DNA of 64,000 nt from Opisthorchis felineus (taxonomy: Eukaryota > Platyhelminthes > Trematoda > Opisthorchiida > Opisthorchiidae): contig SJOL01003881.1 of NCBI GenBank assembly GCA_004794785.1, positions 105,532-169,531 on the forward strand, read 5' to 3'. Under the pieces are notes generated by a model. It did not search any database. It saw only the letters and a program-made list of their open reading frames with translations, and was not told where the DNA came from. The translations under genes were made by a program, and so were the position numbers. Below, piece by piece: positions 37,550 through 50,000 of the stretch (position 1 is its first letter; every line of letters begins with the position of its first letter).

Positions 37550-38990
37550 GTCGCAGCTGCTGTTTACACGCTATAATTTCACCCGACTACCTAACGGACT
37601 CAAGTACAACTGGCCTCATCACCCACTCGAAGATGGTTGCCTTCCTTTAGCCTGGGAGGAATCGATTGTCGCGCCAACCTGCGAAACTGGCGACCGCTTA
37701 TCGCCCAGCACCCACAGGTCTATTAGCCCCACTAGCGTACCGTGCAAGGTGATGGAACGCATTCAGAAGCGAGCCACCTTAAATCGCCACCTAAGGGCAC
37801 AACACTTGATACCCCCACCGCAACATGGTTTCCTCCCAAACCTATCTTGCGTAACGAGCATGCTCGTATTTATGGATAACTTAACCCAAGCTAAGGACGA
37901 AGGACTCATATTAGATGCCATATTTTTGGACTTGTCAAAGGCGATCGACCGGGTCTGCACATTCCGCTGCTTTACACGCCCGAGCCTTACGTGATTCAAG
38001 AAGAAACTGTGCGCTGGATTAAGACTTCTCTATCAGGTGGACCATTCCGAGTGAAAGTGTTCTTTGGCGCCGTCCTTCTCAAGGCTCTGTTTTGGGACCA
38101 CGCCTGTTTCTGATCTGTGTCACCGACCTTCTGAGTGTGCTTTCATTCCCACGTCCACTTTTTGCGGGCGACCTGAAATCCTGGATTTATGAGGCCAGCG
38201 CCATCAAAATGGATGTTGAAGCTGCAAAACAGTGGCAAATGGACTAGCACTGTCCTCCGAATGACGAACGTTGTGTCCATTTGTCAGTTGGGGGAGACTA
38301 AACGGACACGTTTGTCATGCATAATGAGAAAGGGCCAGAAGACGTTAGGGGATTAGATACCAAAAAAGACTTGGGTATCTGGCTCTCTTCAAGCATATCC
38401 TTCTCACCGCACCATGAAAAATCGGCTCAAAAGGCATTCATCGTATTACCACGTGGACATCCAGACACTCCACGGGGCCTACGTCAGGCAGCCTCTTGAA
38501 TGCGCCAACCAAGTTGTCTACACAGGGCGCAAGAGGGATGTAACCATTATTGAGCGCGTCCAACGAGCGGTTACAAGAATGGTTACCGGCCTTAAATCCG
38601 TTGATTATAAAATGCGTCTCAGGGTGTTTGACCTCATTCAACTGGGGTATCTTCGCCTCCGTGGGGAAGTAGTACTTATGTCCTGTTTGAACAAGGTTTG
38701 GCCAACATACTTTTCACCGTTGATCCAAATAAAGCACGACGGGCACATGGTGAGATTTTCAAGCGCAGAGCTGATACATTGATTAGGCGACAATGTTTCT
38801 CATTTCGGGTAGTTGGTGCGTGGAACAATCTTCCACCGACGATCATACACGCCGCGTCTAGTGCCCAGTTCGAAGTATTTTACATTTCTTTTCATGCGTT
38901 GGCAAGCATGCTGTTCCGCGCTGAGAGCATAAGGAGAGGTGCTACACCCTTTTTCGCTTTCGGCTTACAGATAAACAGAAGCTGCTGAAC
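37550..38990 (+). mobile_element. LINE reverse transcriptase remnant, plus strand
   Basis: Across shifting frames the plus strand reads WEESIVAPTCETGDR, then SVPCKVMERIQKRA, HGFLPNLSCVTSMLVFMDN, ILDAIFLDLSKAIDRV (RT motif with the catalytic Asp region), LLFADDLK-like LFAGDLKSW near 38160 (YADD box changed to FAGD), [53 protein letters not shown] and FSFRVVGAWNNLPPTIIHA. The order is that of a CR1/Jockey-type LINE RT. Frameshifts and the altered catalytic box make it inactive. Confidence 0.85.
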
Positions 38991-38999
38991 TACAAGAAC

Positions 39000-40220
39000 A
39001 GACTGTACGCAGGTAGCTTGAGCAAGGGCTTGGAACCTGTGCATCGTTCTGGGTAAATAGGTGATTCCGGAATAACCAATTCTGTTGTCTAATAGCTCCT
39101 ACTGGTTCGTTTATACCCACCATCGTAGTTGGTGAGTTACAACCTTCTTCCTTATTTTGGGCCGCATATCCCGAACCTGCATGCGGTAGCAACAGCATCG
39201 GATTGTGGAATATGGATTTTTGTCTCCCTACTCAATTGAATCTACTGAAATTTTGTGGCGTAAGAGTCCGTAACCGACGTCGCGCAACAGGAACGAAGGC
39301 AACTGTGAAAGGACACAGTCCCTCTTTTACTACAAAACGATAATCCACTGAGTCTTCTTAAGCGAAGTTACTGGGCGCGTTTTTCGGTTCAGCCGTTGAT
39401 TCCGTAAACCTTGAGCCTGATTCGCCCACATCCTGACCAATCACGAATGTCCTGTTCTGGACCTAGGCTGTTTCGCTGTACGTACTTCTGGACCGTGTGG
39501 TCTGGCGGTAGCCGTCCCAATTCAGGGGGATTTCTCCTAACTGACCCCCTCAGTTAGGTCGGTTATCTAACTGCCCAAGATACTGCGATGTGAATCCAAG
39601 ATCCTGCCGTGGGATCTCGGACCAGGTACCTTTAAGCAAGGCAATACCGTACGAGTGAGGTTTGATTTCAGTGGACCTATCTCGCTTCCCTGTGGCACAA
39701 ATCTCGAGCACAAAAAATCTGACTCCCGATAACTAAAGATGGCTTTAGTCAAGTCAGTTGATGGTAGAAGCACTTCGGTGAAGGTTGAAGTTTTGCCGCG
39801 CTCAAGGTGCGCCGGACATCTGCAGGATTTCGCCTCCGCTGCTTTGAGATTGGTTTGTGCACCCCTCGAACGTTGCCGCGTTTGTACGTCTATGATCTTT
39901 TTGCTTCCATTCCAAGCAGTTTGAAAGCTCTTGGTGGTGTCACTCTTCAAACAGATGGGAACAGTTTGAAAGCCTAGGTTTCAGAGATTATCAGTAGTGT
40001 CCTGCCCCTCCCATAGGGCAGTGAACCTGTGGACGGTGGTGCATTATTTCCTTTGGGTGGTGGTTTAGTCAGCACTTGGGGTCAGTGCTCCATGACCTGA
40101 AATTTTGCGCCGGAACCTGGGGGGGCTTATCCTAAATACCATGCCAGCTTCGGTCACTAACCACTACCCGGTCTGGTCCGGACGACCTCCAAATCACCTG
40201 TTTCTGGTATCACGGGCCCT
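39000..40220. other. Intergenic, no gene recognised
   Basis: A 127-codon minus frame at 39567-39950 overlaps a 61-codon plus frame; neither has a recognised domain. The stretch separates LINE copies of opposite orientation and may be element sequence. Confidence 0.4.
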
Positions 40221-40229
40221 TTCCGTCTG

Positions 40230-40900
40230 ATGTTTCGATGTCCACAGAAGCTCTTGGTCTCTACTTAGGCTCTTCACTATTTGGCGTGTGAGGGACTTGC
40301 ATGCGTCGTCGTACTCGTTCCCAACTGGTATGGATTTCCTGGCATCAGTCAGGATTAGCGATGTTGACGATATTCAGTGGTCATCTGATTGTACCGGAGA
40401 AGTCGGATAAACAGCACTGAACGCCGCTAGCATACTTCCTCACATTTTGCCATGCTTCATCCACGTGCTCGCTATCAGTACAGTGTTGGTTTACTGTAGG
40501 GAGTAGCTGAGCTAGCTCATGTCGATACTGCTCAACTGTGGTAGTTCTCTGAAGATGGTGGATTGGCGTGCTCTTTGCTGGCTTTCGAGGGCCTGAGGGG
40601 AAACGGACTGTCAGGCGTGCACGCACAATGGTGTGGTCGGAATCAAGTTGTGTGCCCCAGAAGGCACGGCAGTCTTGAATTGTGGCTCTCCACCGGTGGC
40701 TGATGTCCACGTGACCCAACTGGGTCCACGTTTAATTTGCAGTTGGTGGCCGCCAGGTTACGCGATGCGAATGTTTATGCTTAAGGTTCGCACTAACTAT
40801 AAACAGTTGATGATCAGCACACGACTGGAGGGATCCATCTCCGTTGTATTTTGGGATGAGAGTAGACTCCGAAGCAACCACGCAGAGGACCAACTTGAGC
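40230..40900 (-). mobile_element. LINE endonuclease-end fragment, minus strand (second copy of the family at 41-44 kb)
   Basis: The minus frame reads LGHVDISHRWRATIQDCRAF then WGTQLDSDHTIVRARLTVRF, the C-terminal end of an apurinic endonuclease domain (the SDH signature) as in RTE-like LINEs. The following linker, ATTVEQYRHELAQLL in pattern, parallels VAEEYRADLARKL at 43.3 kb. Plus-strand sequence at 40280-40400 also resembles 43030-43130. A separate, older insertion of a related element is likely. Confidence 0.7.
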
Positions 40901-41179
40901 ATTCATATCACAAGGATTACAGTGTCAATGCCTCTTGTTTGACGAATGAGCCCGAATTATTCTTGGTAGAACGTGTCCTCAATGTTGGAACTGCAGTCCG
41001 TTGGGTCACTGGGCTTGTTCAATCAATCAGTCAATCGATTCAGTTGTAAACCGTTTGCTGTAGGCACAATGTTTCCAGCCGCTACAGTTTCAATCACCGG
41101 AGAGTGAGATAGTGTGGGACATACAACCAAGCCTTAGAGGCAATGACATACTTGCTTAGTTCGGGAACTAGATAGCTAA

Positions 41180-44130
41180 GCATTGAAGGCGATAACTTCG
41201 ATGGACTCGCGCCACTGACTGCGTGATTGGGCCATTTCTGCCAATGTCATTAACCATTGGTGATTTGAATCCCGGGGTCCTCACCCAGGGAGGCGGCAGT
41301 TGTAGACCCGACTCAGTTTAGTGGTTAGTGTTTTCATACTTCGTTGCCAGGTCATACACTGTCCACCTCTTGGTCGTTTCCACTCAACACAAGGCTGGGC
41401 GAATAAAGCTCTGCGAGGCAGACGGTCTTCTGGTATGCGGAATATATGTCCTAACCAGCGTAACCTATGGAGCGTAAGTAATTCACCTATCGCGGGAGAG
41501 TTCCTTCTTCCTAGGACCATCTGACGTGCCTCAGCATTACTAGTCCGATGTTCCCACCCAACCAATGCTTCGGAGATACCGATGGTCAAACACTGGCATC
41601 TTTCGTAAATCATCTGCACGAAGAGGCTACGTCTCTGATCCATAAAGCAGTATGTCTTGCACCGCCGCAGTGTAAACTCTAGGCTTGACAGACAAACTGA
41701 CGTCACGTCGGCGCCATAGGTGTCGGAGGTTGGCAAAAGCTGCTCTTGCTTTCCCGATTCGAGAAATAATCTCATCTCCAGCCAGTCAACCGGAACTTAT
41801 TCAGCAGCCCAGATGAACAAATTTATCTACCACATCTATTGGCTCGTCTGCAAGCATGAGGTTTGGGTTTGATCCTACCCAGTCTTGTGGTAGCACTTTA
41901 CACTTTGCAGGTGTGAAGCGTATGCCAAAACGTGCTGCAGTTATTTAGTTTATTGAAAATCGTTTGCATTTGGGAAGGATCTGAACCAAGGAGAGCATTA
42001 TCGTCCGCATACTCGATGTCTGTGGGCGAACGTCCAAAAAGCATTTCGACCTCCGAGGTTTCAGAAGCAGGCAGCGAAATTTCAAAAAGCATATCAGTAA
42101 CAATCGTCAGTAACAGTTGAAAAGGAAAGGCGCGAGAAAGGGCAGCCTTGTCTCACATCACGACATGGTGAACTCAGGCGGAAGCTTGTCGTATACTCGT
42201 ACCCATCCAAAAGAATTCGCATACAGAGCCCCCATAAGTGATATAAATTTGGAAGGGACACCTTCGGTCGCCAGACACCGCCAAAGTTTCTGACGATCGA
42301 CAGAGTCAAAAGTAGCTTTCAGATTGGGAAAAACGACTAATGTTGGACGTTTCAAGGAATGGCGCTGTCCAAGAATTTGTTGGTGCATCTTCGACCACGG
42401 CAAAGCCCACCTTGATTCTCACGAATCTGTCTCTCCCGATAATCGATCAATCTACGCAGAATACTGCCAGAGAGCACATTAGATGCGACGGATACCAGGC
42501 TGGTGCCACGATGGTTTTCATATGGCGTTCTTGCACCCTCTTTGGAGACTGGGGGACGGTCGAGGAGCTCCATTCGGCTGGTATTCTGTTTTGTTTCCAA
42601 ATTATCTGCAGTATGGATGTTAGATTACTCACCAGGACCTCGCCACCTTTGAATAGTGCGGGGTGCAGACCATCCGGGCCATTTGCCTTGTCGTGCTTGA
42701 GGTTTGCTATCGCACGCTGGGTTTCTGTTGTTGATGAGCTGGTGTCGATGTTTCATTCAGGACCGGTGAGTTTTTCCAGAGGTTGTATTGAAGGAGACGA
42801 ACTGAACTGCTCTTTGAAGTGTTCAGCCCATTGCTCCATTGCGATTGATGGAGTGAATTGCTGTTCCGTCTTTTTTACATATTGTTTCACTGGCACGTGC
42901 CTTTTGACCGGTTGATCTAATCAGCTGAAATAGGGTGTCGCCTGCATCGAAAGCCTTCTGCATCCCCTTGGCCTTCCAAATCCACCAGCCTTCTCTGTCA
43001 TTCTTCAAGCTCCTGATTATCCTGTGTTTGAGGGATCTGCATGCACCATCACAGCTGTTAGTTGCTGGTATGACCTTTCTGGGAGCAATAAGTTCTGCTG
43101 ACTTCGACGATATCCAATATTCATTTAGTCGAGTCAGATGGCCTGGACAAACAGTTCTGGAAGCTGAGAGCAAAGGTGCCTTAATCCGCTTCCATTCAAC
43201 CACCAAACAATCTTCGTCATCCGCATGACTGTGCGTTTCTATTAGCTTTCTAGCAAGATCAGCTCGGTACTCTTCAGCTACTGAAACTTGTAGAAGTTGA
43301 TGGACAGAGCTGCTCCCCTTTGGCACACGTAATGCTGACGGAAAGCGAAGTGAAAACCGGGCCTTCACGATGGCGTGATCAGAGTCAGGTTGCGTACCCC
43401 AGAAGAGACGACAGTCCTTAAATGAGGCTCTCTATCGGTAACTGATAGCCATATGGTCCAACTGAGACCAATTAATTCGATGTGAGCGTTTGTGTTGGAA
43501 GTTTGTACTGGCTAGGAAAAGACGATCTGTACGTAACTGAAGAAGCCGCTCCCCATTATCCGTACGCTCAGCTTCGACTCCAAATCGACCAGCCAACTGC
43601 GCTTCTTCCGGACTTTCTCGTCCAACTTGGGCATCCATATCATCCGCCAGGATTACTATATCACTCTTCCTTGCTGACCGAAGCAGTCGTGGCAGATCTT
43701 GATAAAACCCGTCCTTCTCAGTCTCAGAACTGCAGTCTGTCGGAGCGTACGCCTATACGACAAATAAACATGGTTTACCGCATCGACCTATATTGATCTT
43801 AATGTAACCAGACAACCGCACAGCGCAAACACGACCGTTTACTGGGATCCAGTCCAGCAGGGCGTTTTCAGACTTGGGACTGAGTGCAACTCCCACACCG
43901 TAGATACCACAAGCCATTTCGTGAAGATCACCGGATAACGGAGAGGGAAATGTGAAAAATCTGAGCTCGTCGTAAGCGGCTTGAGGTGCACGACCGAATT
44001 GGAGTATTGTATGCGTGTTTCGGAGACACAACGTACATCGACAGATAGGGAAAGCAAGGTTTCAGCAAGATGCCTGTTGCCCAATATGACATAGAGTACG
44101 TACATTAAAGGCTGCAGTGTGGGTCAGATC
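41180..44130 (-). mobile_element. Near-full-length RTE/CR1-type LINE, frameshifted, minus strand
   Basis: Read from 44105 downward, the minus strand gives an endonuclease N-terminus (GNRHLAETLLSLSVDVRCVS, ETRIQ) at 44105-43839, its C-terminus (FLASTNFQHKRSHRINW, QLDHMAIS) at 43638-43432, a linker (WKRIKAPLLSASRTVCPGH, EGWWIWKAKGMQKAFDAGD) at 43368-42823, RT motifs (VSVASNVLSGSILRRL; KATFDSVDRQKLW) at 42600-42300, the catalytic box EYADDNALLG at about 42030, and a tail WLGHIFRIPEDRLPRRALF at about 41430. Together this is a full endonuclease-RT polyprotein. At least four frame changes interrupt it, so it cannot make one protein. The YADD box itself is intact. Confidence 0.85.
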
Positions 44131-44350
44131 TTTTGAGGTTAGTAGTTGATTTTGTTTATTTTTCTGGGCGACGGTTTAGACACGGAACAGTGGCTAGGGG
44201 ATTGGCAGGTGAGTTGGTGGCACTGCATCGTTCGATGGGTGGGCAGGGGGTGTAGGGAAGGCCGGTGAGCGAACAGCTGCAAAGGCGAATGATACTTCCC
44301 GGTTTCCCACGCCGAAGAAGTGGGTTTGGTTAAGGTACACCACCTTGGGC

Positions 44351-44494
44351 CTTTGACTCAAAAGTATGACCCATAAGGCAATGGGAGGATGTAGGGTTTT
44401 GTTCGGGGACCCTGCCCCTAGCCTCTGACTAAAAAGTCTGATCCGATAGGCGGCGGTTGTTAGGGTTTTCTTTGGAGACCCTGTCTGGAACAGA
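44351..44494 (-). repeat. Two-copy 72-bp direct repeat, possible LINE 5' leader monomers
   Basis: Plus-strand units start at 44351 (CTTTGACTCAAAAGTATGAC) and 44423 (CTCTGACTAAAAAGTCTGAT), each followed by an AGG-rich stretch, TAGGGTTTT and GGGGACCCTG or GGAGACCCTG. They lie upstream of the minus-strand LINE, where LINE 5' UTRs often carry repeated promoter monomers. That role is inferred from position. Confidence 0.7.
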
Positions 44495-44499
44495 TGACT

Positions 44500-45235
44500 C
44501 CATGGTCTGACCTGCTCGGCTGCAGGGGGCTAGTTTAACCCGAGAGCTCAGTGAGTAGGGTATTTCTGTCTCACTCCTGATGCAGCTGTGTACAGCAGGT
44601 GCCTTTTGAGCAGCACCAGACCCTTTGGTTTTACAAGTATTTCGACCGTATTGAATAATGTGCTGGTGGTCAAGGTCAACCTTTGGGATACCGGTGTGTG
44701 CGGTTTTTAGGGCCGACCTTTTTTAACCCGTCCTTTCCCAGGTGAAGGCAGCATCGCTGCTTCCATGAATATGGACATGCTGGTCGCCTGGAGGAAACCC
44801 CTTACTGCCTTCATGCTCCCATTATGGAGGACAGAGGACCCCCAAACAGCCTCGTAGCAGGATTACTCGTAGTACGAGGTCTCGCTGCTATTGGTCTGAC
44901 TGCTCCACTTTGACCTTCTTGGCATGGTTGCACCTTGTGTAACGAAGTTCCAGCCAGCGTACCCCACTGGACCATTGCAACATTCAAGCCCGACCACCAC
45001 GTCAAGGTGACAGCAGCGTTGGTGATATCGAATGACGTCAAAGAATTCGTAATGATGGTTAGGAAAAGTGTCCGGTTGTGCAGCAGACATTTGGTTCGCG
45101 GAAGACATCCACCATCAGCAACTGCGGTAGCTCGGCATGTGGTACGCATGCCGACTTGTGATTTACGGAAACCTGTGACTGAAAACTTCCAAAAGTCTTG
45201 ATCTTGTTGACGGATGAACTCCAGACCGTTTAGAG
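44500..45235. other. Probable LINE leader and flank, no gene recognised
   Basis: Open frames overlap on both strands (88 codons plus at 44935-45201; 112 codons minus at 44811-45149). Neither is recognised. The minus one could be an ORF1 remnant of the adjacent LINE. Confidence 0.35.
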
Positions 45236-45239
45236 GGAC

Positions 45240-45420
45240 CCGAGACAGCTAAGTGGTTAAGGCGCGAACTTACTGACCGGAAGGTCTGTGGTTCGAACCC
45301 AGTCGCGGCACCTTGGATGCTCTTGTTCAGGATTGGGCAACCAAGGAGGATCTCAGCCCTCGTGCTTCGTTCGGGTGGTACGGAAAGTGTGTTGCGGCTG
45401 AACGGTTGTTTTTTATTAGA
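45240..45420 (+). mobile_element. tRNA-derived SINE, plus strand
   Basis: The head reads CAGCTAAGTGGTTAAGGCGC, then GAACTTACTGACCGGAAGGT and the B box GGTTCGAACCC at 45290-45300. The body follows with GATTGGGCAACCAAGGAGGA, TCTCAGCCCTCGTGCTTCGT, TCGGGTGGTACGG and GTGTTGCGGCTGAACGG. A and B boxes are better kept than in most other copies. Confidence 0.85.
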
Positions 45421-45697
45421 CCTTTAGGGTGGTGGGATCAGCCGCCCTTCTCATCCAGGAAACGGCGTCACTATTGCCGCATTGTAAATAACCCTCCCTC
45501 GATGGCTCGTGTTCACACCCCATAGTTTACACTCGTTAGGACACATCGTATACCAAAGGACCGTCTACCCTAGAGGGTTTTCGCCCAGTCGTATGTCAAG
45601 TGAAGCTACCAGTCCACGAGCAAACAACGAGGTATGAAGTCCCTCCCTTACCAATTAACTCATTCTGGTTGGTGACTGCCCTCTCACCGGATATATA

Positions 45698-45712
45698 ATC
45701 ATCATCATCATC
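45698..45712. repeat. ATC microsatellite
   Basis: A run of five ATC units follows ATATATA. On the minus strand it is a GAT run, as in the GAT tract of the 75-bp repeat at 11.4 kb; similar tracts often end LINE or SINE copies. Confidence 0.7.
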
Positions 45713-46044
45713 CTGAACGACATTACCCTTACCATACAACCATGAAGAAAGTGTGCACTAGTAAAGGAGTAAAGGGGAAATGGTGAGGGTTTAGTGGTGT
45801 CTGCACCTTGGGAGAACAAAGAGATAAACACGCATATGAACCTCAGCAACTAATTGAGCATACCGAAGTATGCCAATTCAGCATCGACACCGTTTCACCT
45901 ACTAGGTTGGTTGCTGGATAGAGGTTTGATAAGCACAATCTTATGACCCTCCAAGTTGGGGGTTGGAACATGTGCGGCACCTTGTTTCGTAAAAAAGTTC
46001 GACTGCTCCATTAGTCTTACGTCAGCCACCACTCATTGGGCTTC

Positions 46045-46155
46045 GAGCTACAGGCTTTGGTTGCGGACCCAAACTCCAACTGTCTAGGTATGGGTAACCT
46101 GGCAATATCTCAGCTCACATAACGATTAAATACACAATCAGCTGTACCTTCATGC
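46045..46155 (+). mobile_element. Partial SINE, plus strand
   Basis: CAACTGTCTAGGTATGGGTA, ACCTGGCAATATCTCAGCTC and, later, a tail like AATCAGCTGTAC follow the SINE body order. The B box is replaced by GGTTGCGGACCC and the tail block is shortened, so this is a decayed copy. Confidence 0.5.
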
Positions 46156-46417
46156 CGCATCCTATCAGATGGAAATCCCAGGAGGAGGTGCATCAATACT
46201 TGGTGGTCCTCAAATATACTACACCGTTGCACAACCAATGGTAGTGCTGCATCAAAACTATTGCACCCACTACAAAGCTCTCCACGCTCTGAGCTTTGTC
46301 AGACTAAAGCAGAAGCCTAACGGTAGTGAAATGATTGGGTCATTGCCGTCAGCGCGTGACTCATTCTCAGCTTCATTATCCTGCTTGAAGGATATTATAA
46401 ATGAAAATAATAGCCAT

Positions 46418-46582
46418 CCAGCTGTAACACCCTTTCGGTGCCCAACTGCCATGCCACCCGATTGAAGCAAGAGGGTTGGGATACTGTCAATTTAGCCAAG
46501 TCTAGACAGGTAGTCGAGGTGCTGAGTTCGAACCAGTCAGTAAGTTCGCGTCTTAAACACTGAGCTATCTCGAGCTTGGAGG
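46418..46582 (-). mobile_element. tRNA-derived SINE, minus strand
   Basis: The plus strand shows CAGCTGTAACACCCTTTCGG, TGCCCAACTGCCATGCCACC, AGCCAAGTCTAGACAGG, the reversed B box GTTCGAACCAG and, at the end, CTGAGCTATCTCGAGCT (reversed A box). It lies 180 bp upstream of the first METTL17 exon. Confidence 0.8.
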
Positions 46583-46757
46583 ATAGTATAGCCTCTGGAA
46601 TCATTGTATGTTCGTGCGCAGTTTATAGCTGAATAGCTAACTGAACAGGATGTACTCAGCTATTTGGGCCACGCATTTTTCGCTAGAAAGGAAACATTTT
46701 TGATGTTTCAGCATGATCGGTTGTGCTTTCTGTCACTGCTCCTGAACTTTTTTATAG

Positions 46758-47087
46758 GTGTTTCCTCCTATATGAGCTGGTGTGGAAACGATGAGCTATT
46801 CCTCAAAACTTGTGAAGGGCGCACTCCGATACCGGACAGCAAAAACTCTAGAAACTGTATTGGGTACCAATACCTCAGCTGATCCAGAGGGGTCGTCACC
46901 CAGTGCCACATCCAGACTGAAGCTACACCCGTGCTTCTTGTCGCTCCCAGCATTGGCTCTTCCAGCACAGTTGGACAGGGCAGCTATCAACTATCTTCGT
47001 GAGCATTCGCTGTCCTCCCCTAGGGCGATCGAAAATCGTGCTGAACTTATGAATAATTACCTCTGGTCACGCCAGCTGTCATTTGAT
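46758..47087 (+). CDS. METTL17: METTL17 exon 1: short 5' UTR and residues 1-99
   Basis: A strong acceptor (GAACTTTTTTATAG) ends at 46757, giving a 33-nt leader and then ATG at 46791. An in-frame TGA at 46773-46775 rules out a start further upstream in this exon. The end of the exon reads QLDRAAINYLREH, then ENRAELMNNYLWSRQLSFD, resembling the leucine- and tryptophan-containing helices before the methyltransferase domain of METTL17. The donor is GTAAGT at 47088, phase 0. The leader exon or spliced leader that joins at 46758 was not identified. Confidence 0.8.
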
Positions 47088-50000
47088 GTAAGTATTTGTC
47101 AAATTGGTGTCACGCTATTCCCACAATGATCTGAACTATATTCTGATCACATATTATTGCATGTCCTTGTCCGTGACAGTTGTCGTTTGTGGCTGGCAAT
47201 TTTACGAGTCCCGTTCTTACCTGGTTCAATTGGGTCACGAAATGAATATATCTGATCAAACCTCATAAAAATCTAGAACTGTTCGCACGTGCGTGACTCA
47301 TATTTCTCAGTGCACAGGTTTCCTCAACGTACAAACCATCTGGATAAATTAACTGACAACCGAAACTCTTGTCTGTGAGAGCTTCGCACCACGAGATGGA
47401 AGCGGTGAGTACGAAACCAAACATCGTGGGATATTTTTACTTTCCAGGATGGGTCCGCGTGGTTCTCCTTATACATGACTTCCAGCTGTACAGAGCCCGG
47501 CATGCAGTTGCTTCCATCCCGAACCGTGCTACGAAGTTTTTCCTTTTTTGCACAAGGTATTATGTTGGACAGGCTTCTGGAAGCTTTCCAGTTAATATAT
47601 TTTCGCTACAGCACTTCGCTCACTAGTTCACTAGGGAATGAGCCACAAGTCACTCGGTGGTCTCACTGTAAAATCGCAGACCTTCAGAATTTCGCCTCTT
47701 CGAACTATCAACCTCGCTGTGGGAAGTTAGTGCACACGGAGCCAACATAGCTTTTCCAGACTTGGTCTTTTCGAAACATACAGTAATTCCTTTCCCCTGA
47801 GGGTGAGTATACGCGGCTAAGAGTCCGCAACTGGTTCCCATTTGGTCTGCATCTCCTGTGCGGTTCAGAAGAAAGTCCCTCTCCTATGAATTACCAAAAC
47901 ACCTCATTTCTTCTTGACATTTCTGTTGGGAACTACCGTTTTGAGTGGGGCAATACAAAATATCAGTTTTTCATTCGCTAGGTTGAATTTGTCGGCGTAA
48001 ATGTTTACACCGTACACTTCAAAAACTCCGGACTTGAATAAAGAACATTCTTGAGGCCACTCCATGAACGTCAACTTCACTTATCAGTGCGTCCTTGGGT
48101 TTATGGGAATGGATATACCTCTTCGGACTTGTTTGTTGTTGCATCTAGGCCGTGGAACAAATGGTTTCCAGTGGCTCCCGCTTTTTGGGACGCCTAGTAG
48201 TGACCAATTTTATTTGATTGTATTGACCTTCCCCTTTCTGCAGACTCAGGCCATTCAACGTACATTAAGTTCTGACGGGGGTGTACCGGAAGTCGGCGAT
48301 GTTGACACATGTGATCCCGAGTTGGCTCAAGCTGTTGAATGTCATTCTGAGGAGCAACTTACTCAAATTCGTCAAGGAGCTCTGAGGAAGGTGAAGCAAG
48401 AGGCCCTTGATGAGTGGAAATCGCTAACGTAAGTCTTCCCTCCGCTATTACTGGAATTTGTCATTCTTTTGCAGTACATCTACCAGATCATGGAAAATGA
48501 ACTGCATTCCGTCCATGTTTTTCTCTAACGATGTAACGACGGTTTTCACTGATGAATACCTGCCCCTAAATGCTACACGACACTTCTAAATGTGATCATT
48601 AATGTATTTTTTCTGTTGTCTTGTAAGAGCTCATCATCATCACAAGACGAGACTCAATAAGCGTGATAGGTTTTCCGTTTTTCTGGAGTATTTTGTTCAG
48701 AAGCGTGTATTTCCCTGTATTTGCTGCAAGGCTCATTTTTTACCTTCTAACTAGAACTGACTTGTGTTGGATTTCAAAGTAAACCTTGCGCGGGAGTTGG
48801 CAAGCTGTTCCATCCTTGTATGCCTCATGGATCTCTGGGTAGATTTGAGCCCACGGTATTCCGGATAGCAGTTTGAACTTCACTGGCGAGTTTCCGACGG
48901 TACCGTTTGGTGTTTCCAGTTGAGAAGGGGGAGGGTGACGTTGAGTACATCCTTGAAGACAGATGGCGACGTTGATGCACATAGTTATATGTTTGTTGCC
49001 AAATTCCATGTCTATATTTTGGGTATCGAAATCATTGCTTCCGGGTAATAATTTGATACACGCAGCTCATGACCAGAACCCGCAGTTAGCGATGTTGAAA
49101 ACACCCAATCCAATGTTACCAGGGCAGCCTCCGGTGCACAGCGAACAGCAAGTTTTAAACCATGAATATACCAAGTATTGACACACGCAGCGACAACATA
49201 TTTAATTTATGGAGGCAGAGTTTTTCACAATGTCACGGTAGAATATTGATGAGGAGGCGAGAAGCGCCGAGCTATAAATGCGCGATCCTAATTGGCCGAA
49301 ATTTTGATCAGTCAGGGCATGTCTTCGTCAGGTTCGTAACTGGCATGTAACAGGTTCGTCTAATCGACGTGATGTTCGGTTATTTAAAGCCGCTAGCCAT
49401 GTATGGTCTGTAGCCCAACTTGATCAAGTATAAGGCTTCCTGAGTGGTCAACATTCAATGGTACGCTTTTGGCGTTGTTCCCCAGACTCAGAACGTCAGT
49501 GCACCATTTTCTGGAGGACCAATAACCCCCTCACACTTTTCCTTCTTTACATCAATGGTTTATCGCCTGTTTCTTCGCGAATTCATGCTTCCACCAAAGA
49601 CTACTTTTCATCCATCTTCGTTTACTTCTGAACACACTGCCATTCACGGATTATACAACAACCCTGCTCCAGCAATCACACCGACCTTGCCAAAACTTCT
49701 CGAGTGGGACATGTCTGTAAGAACGTTGAACCGATCCAGGTTCTTTCGTCATTCACCCCTCTTCGGCATTTTCCACCTCACATTCACTCTGGTTAGACCA
49801 CTGCGCATTTCTCCTCGTTCGCGTCACTTAGACTCATGTTTACGAGTAACCTTTCCTGGTCCGCTTGTATCAAGGTCTTCGCCAATCGTGCCTCTAGGAA
49901 TGTTGGTGTTGCATTCGAGCTCGCATATGCTTCAGCTCGGCCCATCTTCTCTACACATCTCGAATTTACCTTATTCTGGAATATTGCTGTCTTGTTTGGA

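Noticed and set aside
40633..41049. 138-codon plus-strand open frame
   Set aside because: It is largely the shadow of a minus-strand LINE endonuclease fragment.
44935..45201. 88-codon plus frame next to the LINE leader
   Set aside because: Overlaps a minus frame, has no known domain and lies between LINE leader and SINE; cannot be supported as a gene.
45240..45310. Functional tRNA gene
   Set aside because: A and B boxes are good, but the sequence continues into the body shared by the SINE copies and lacks a paired acceptor stem.
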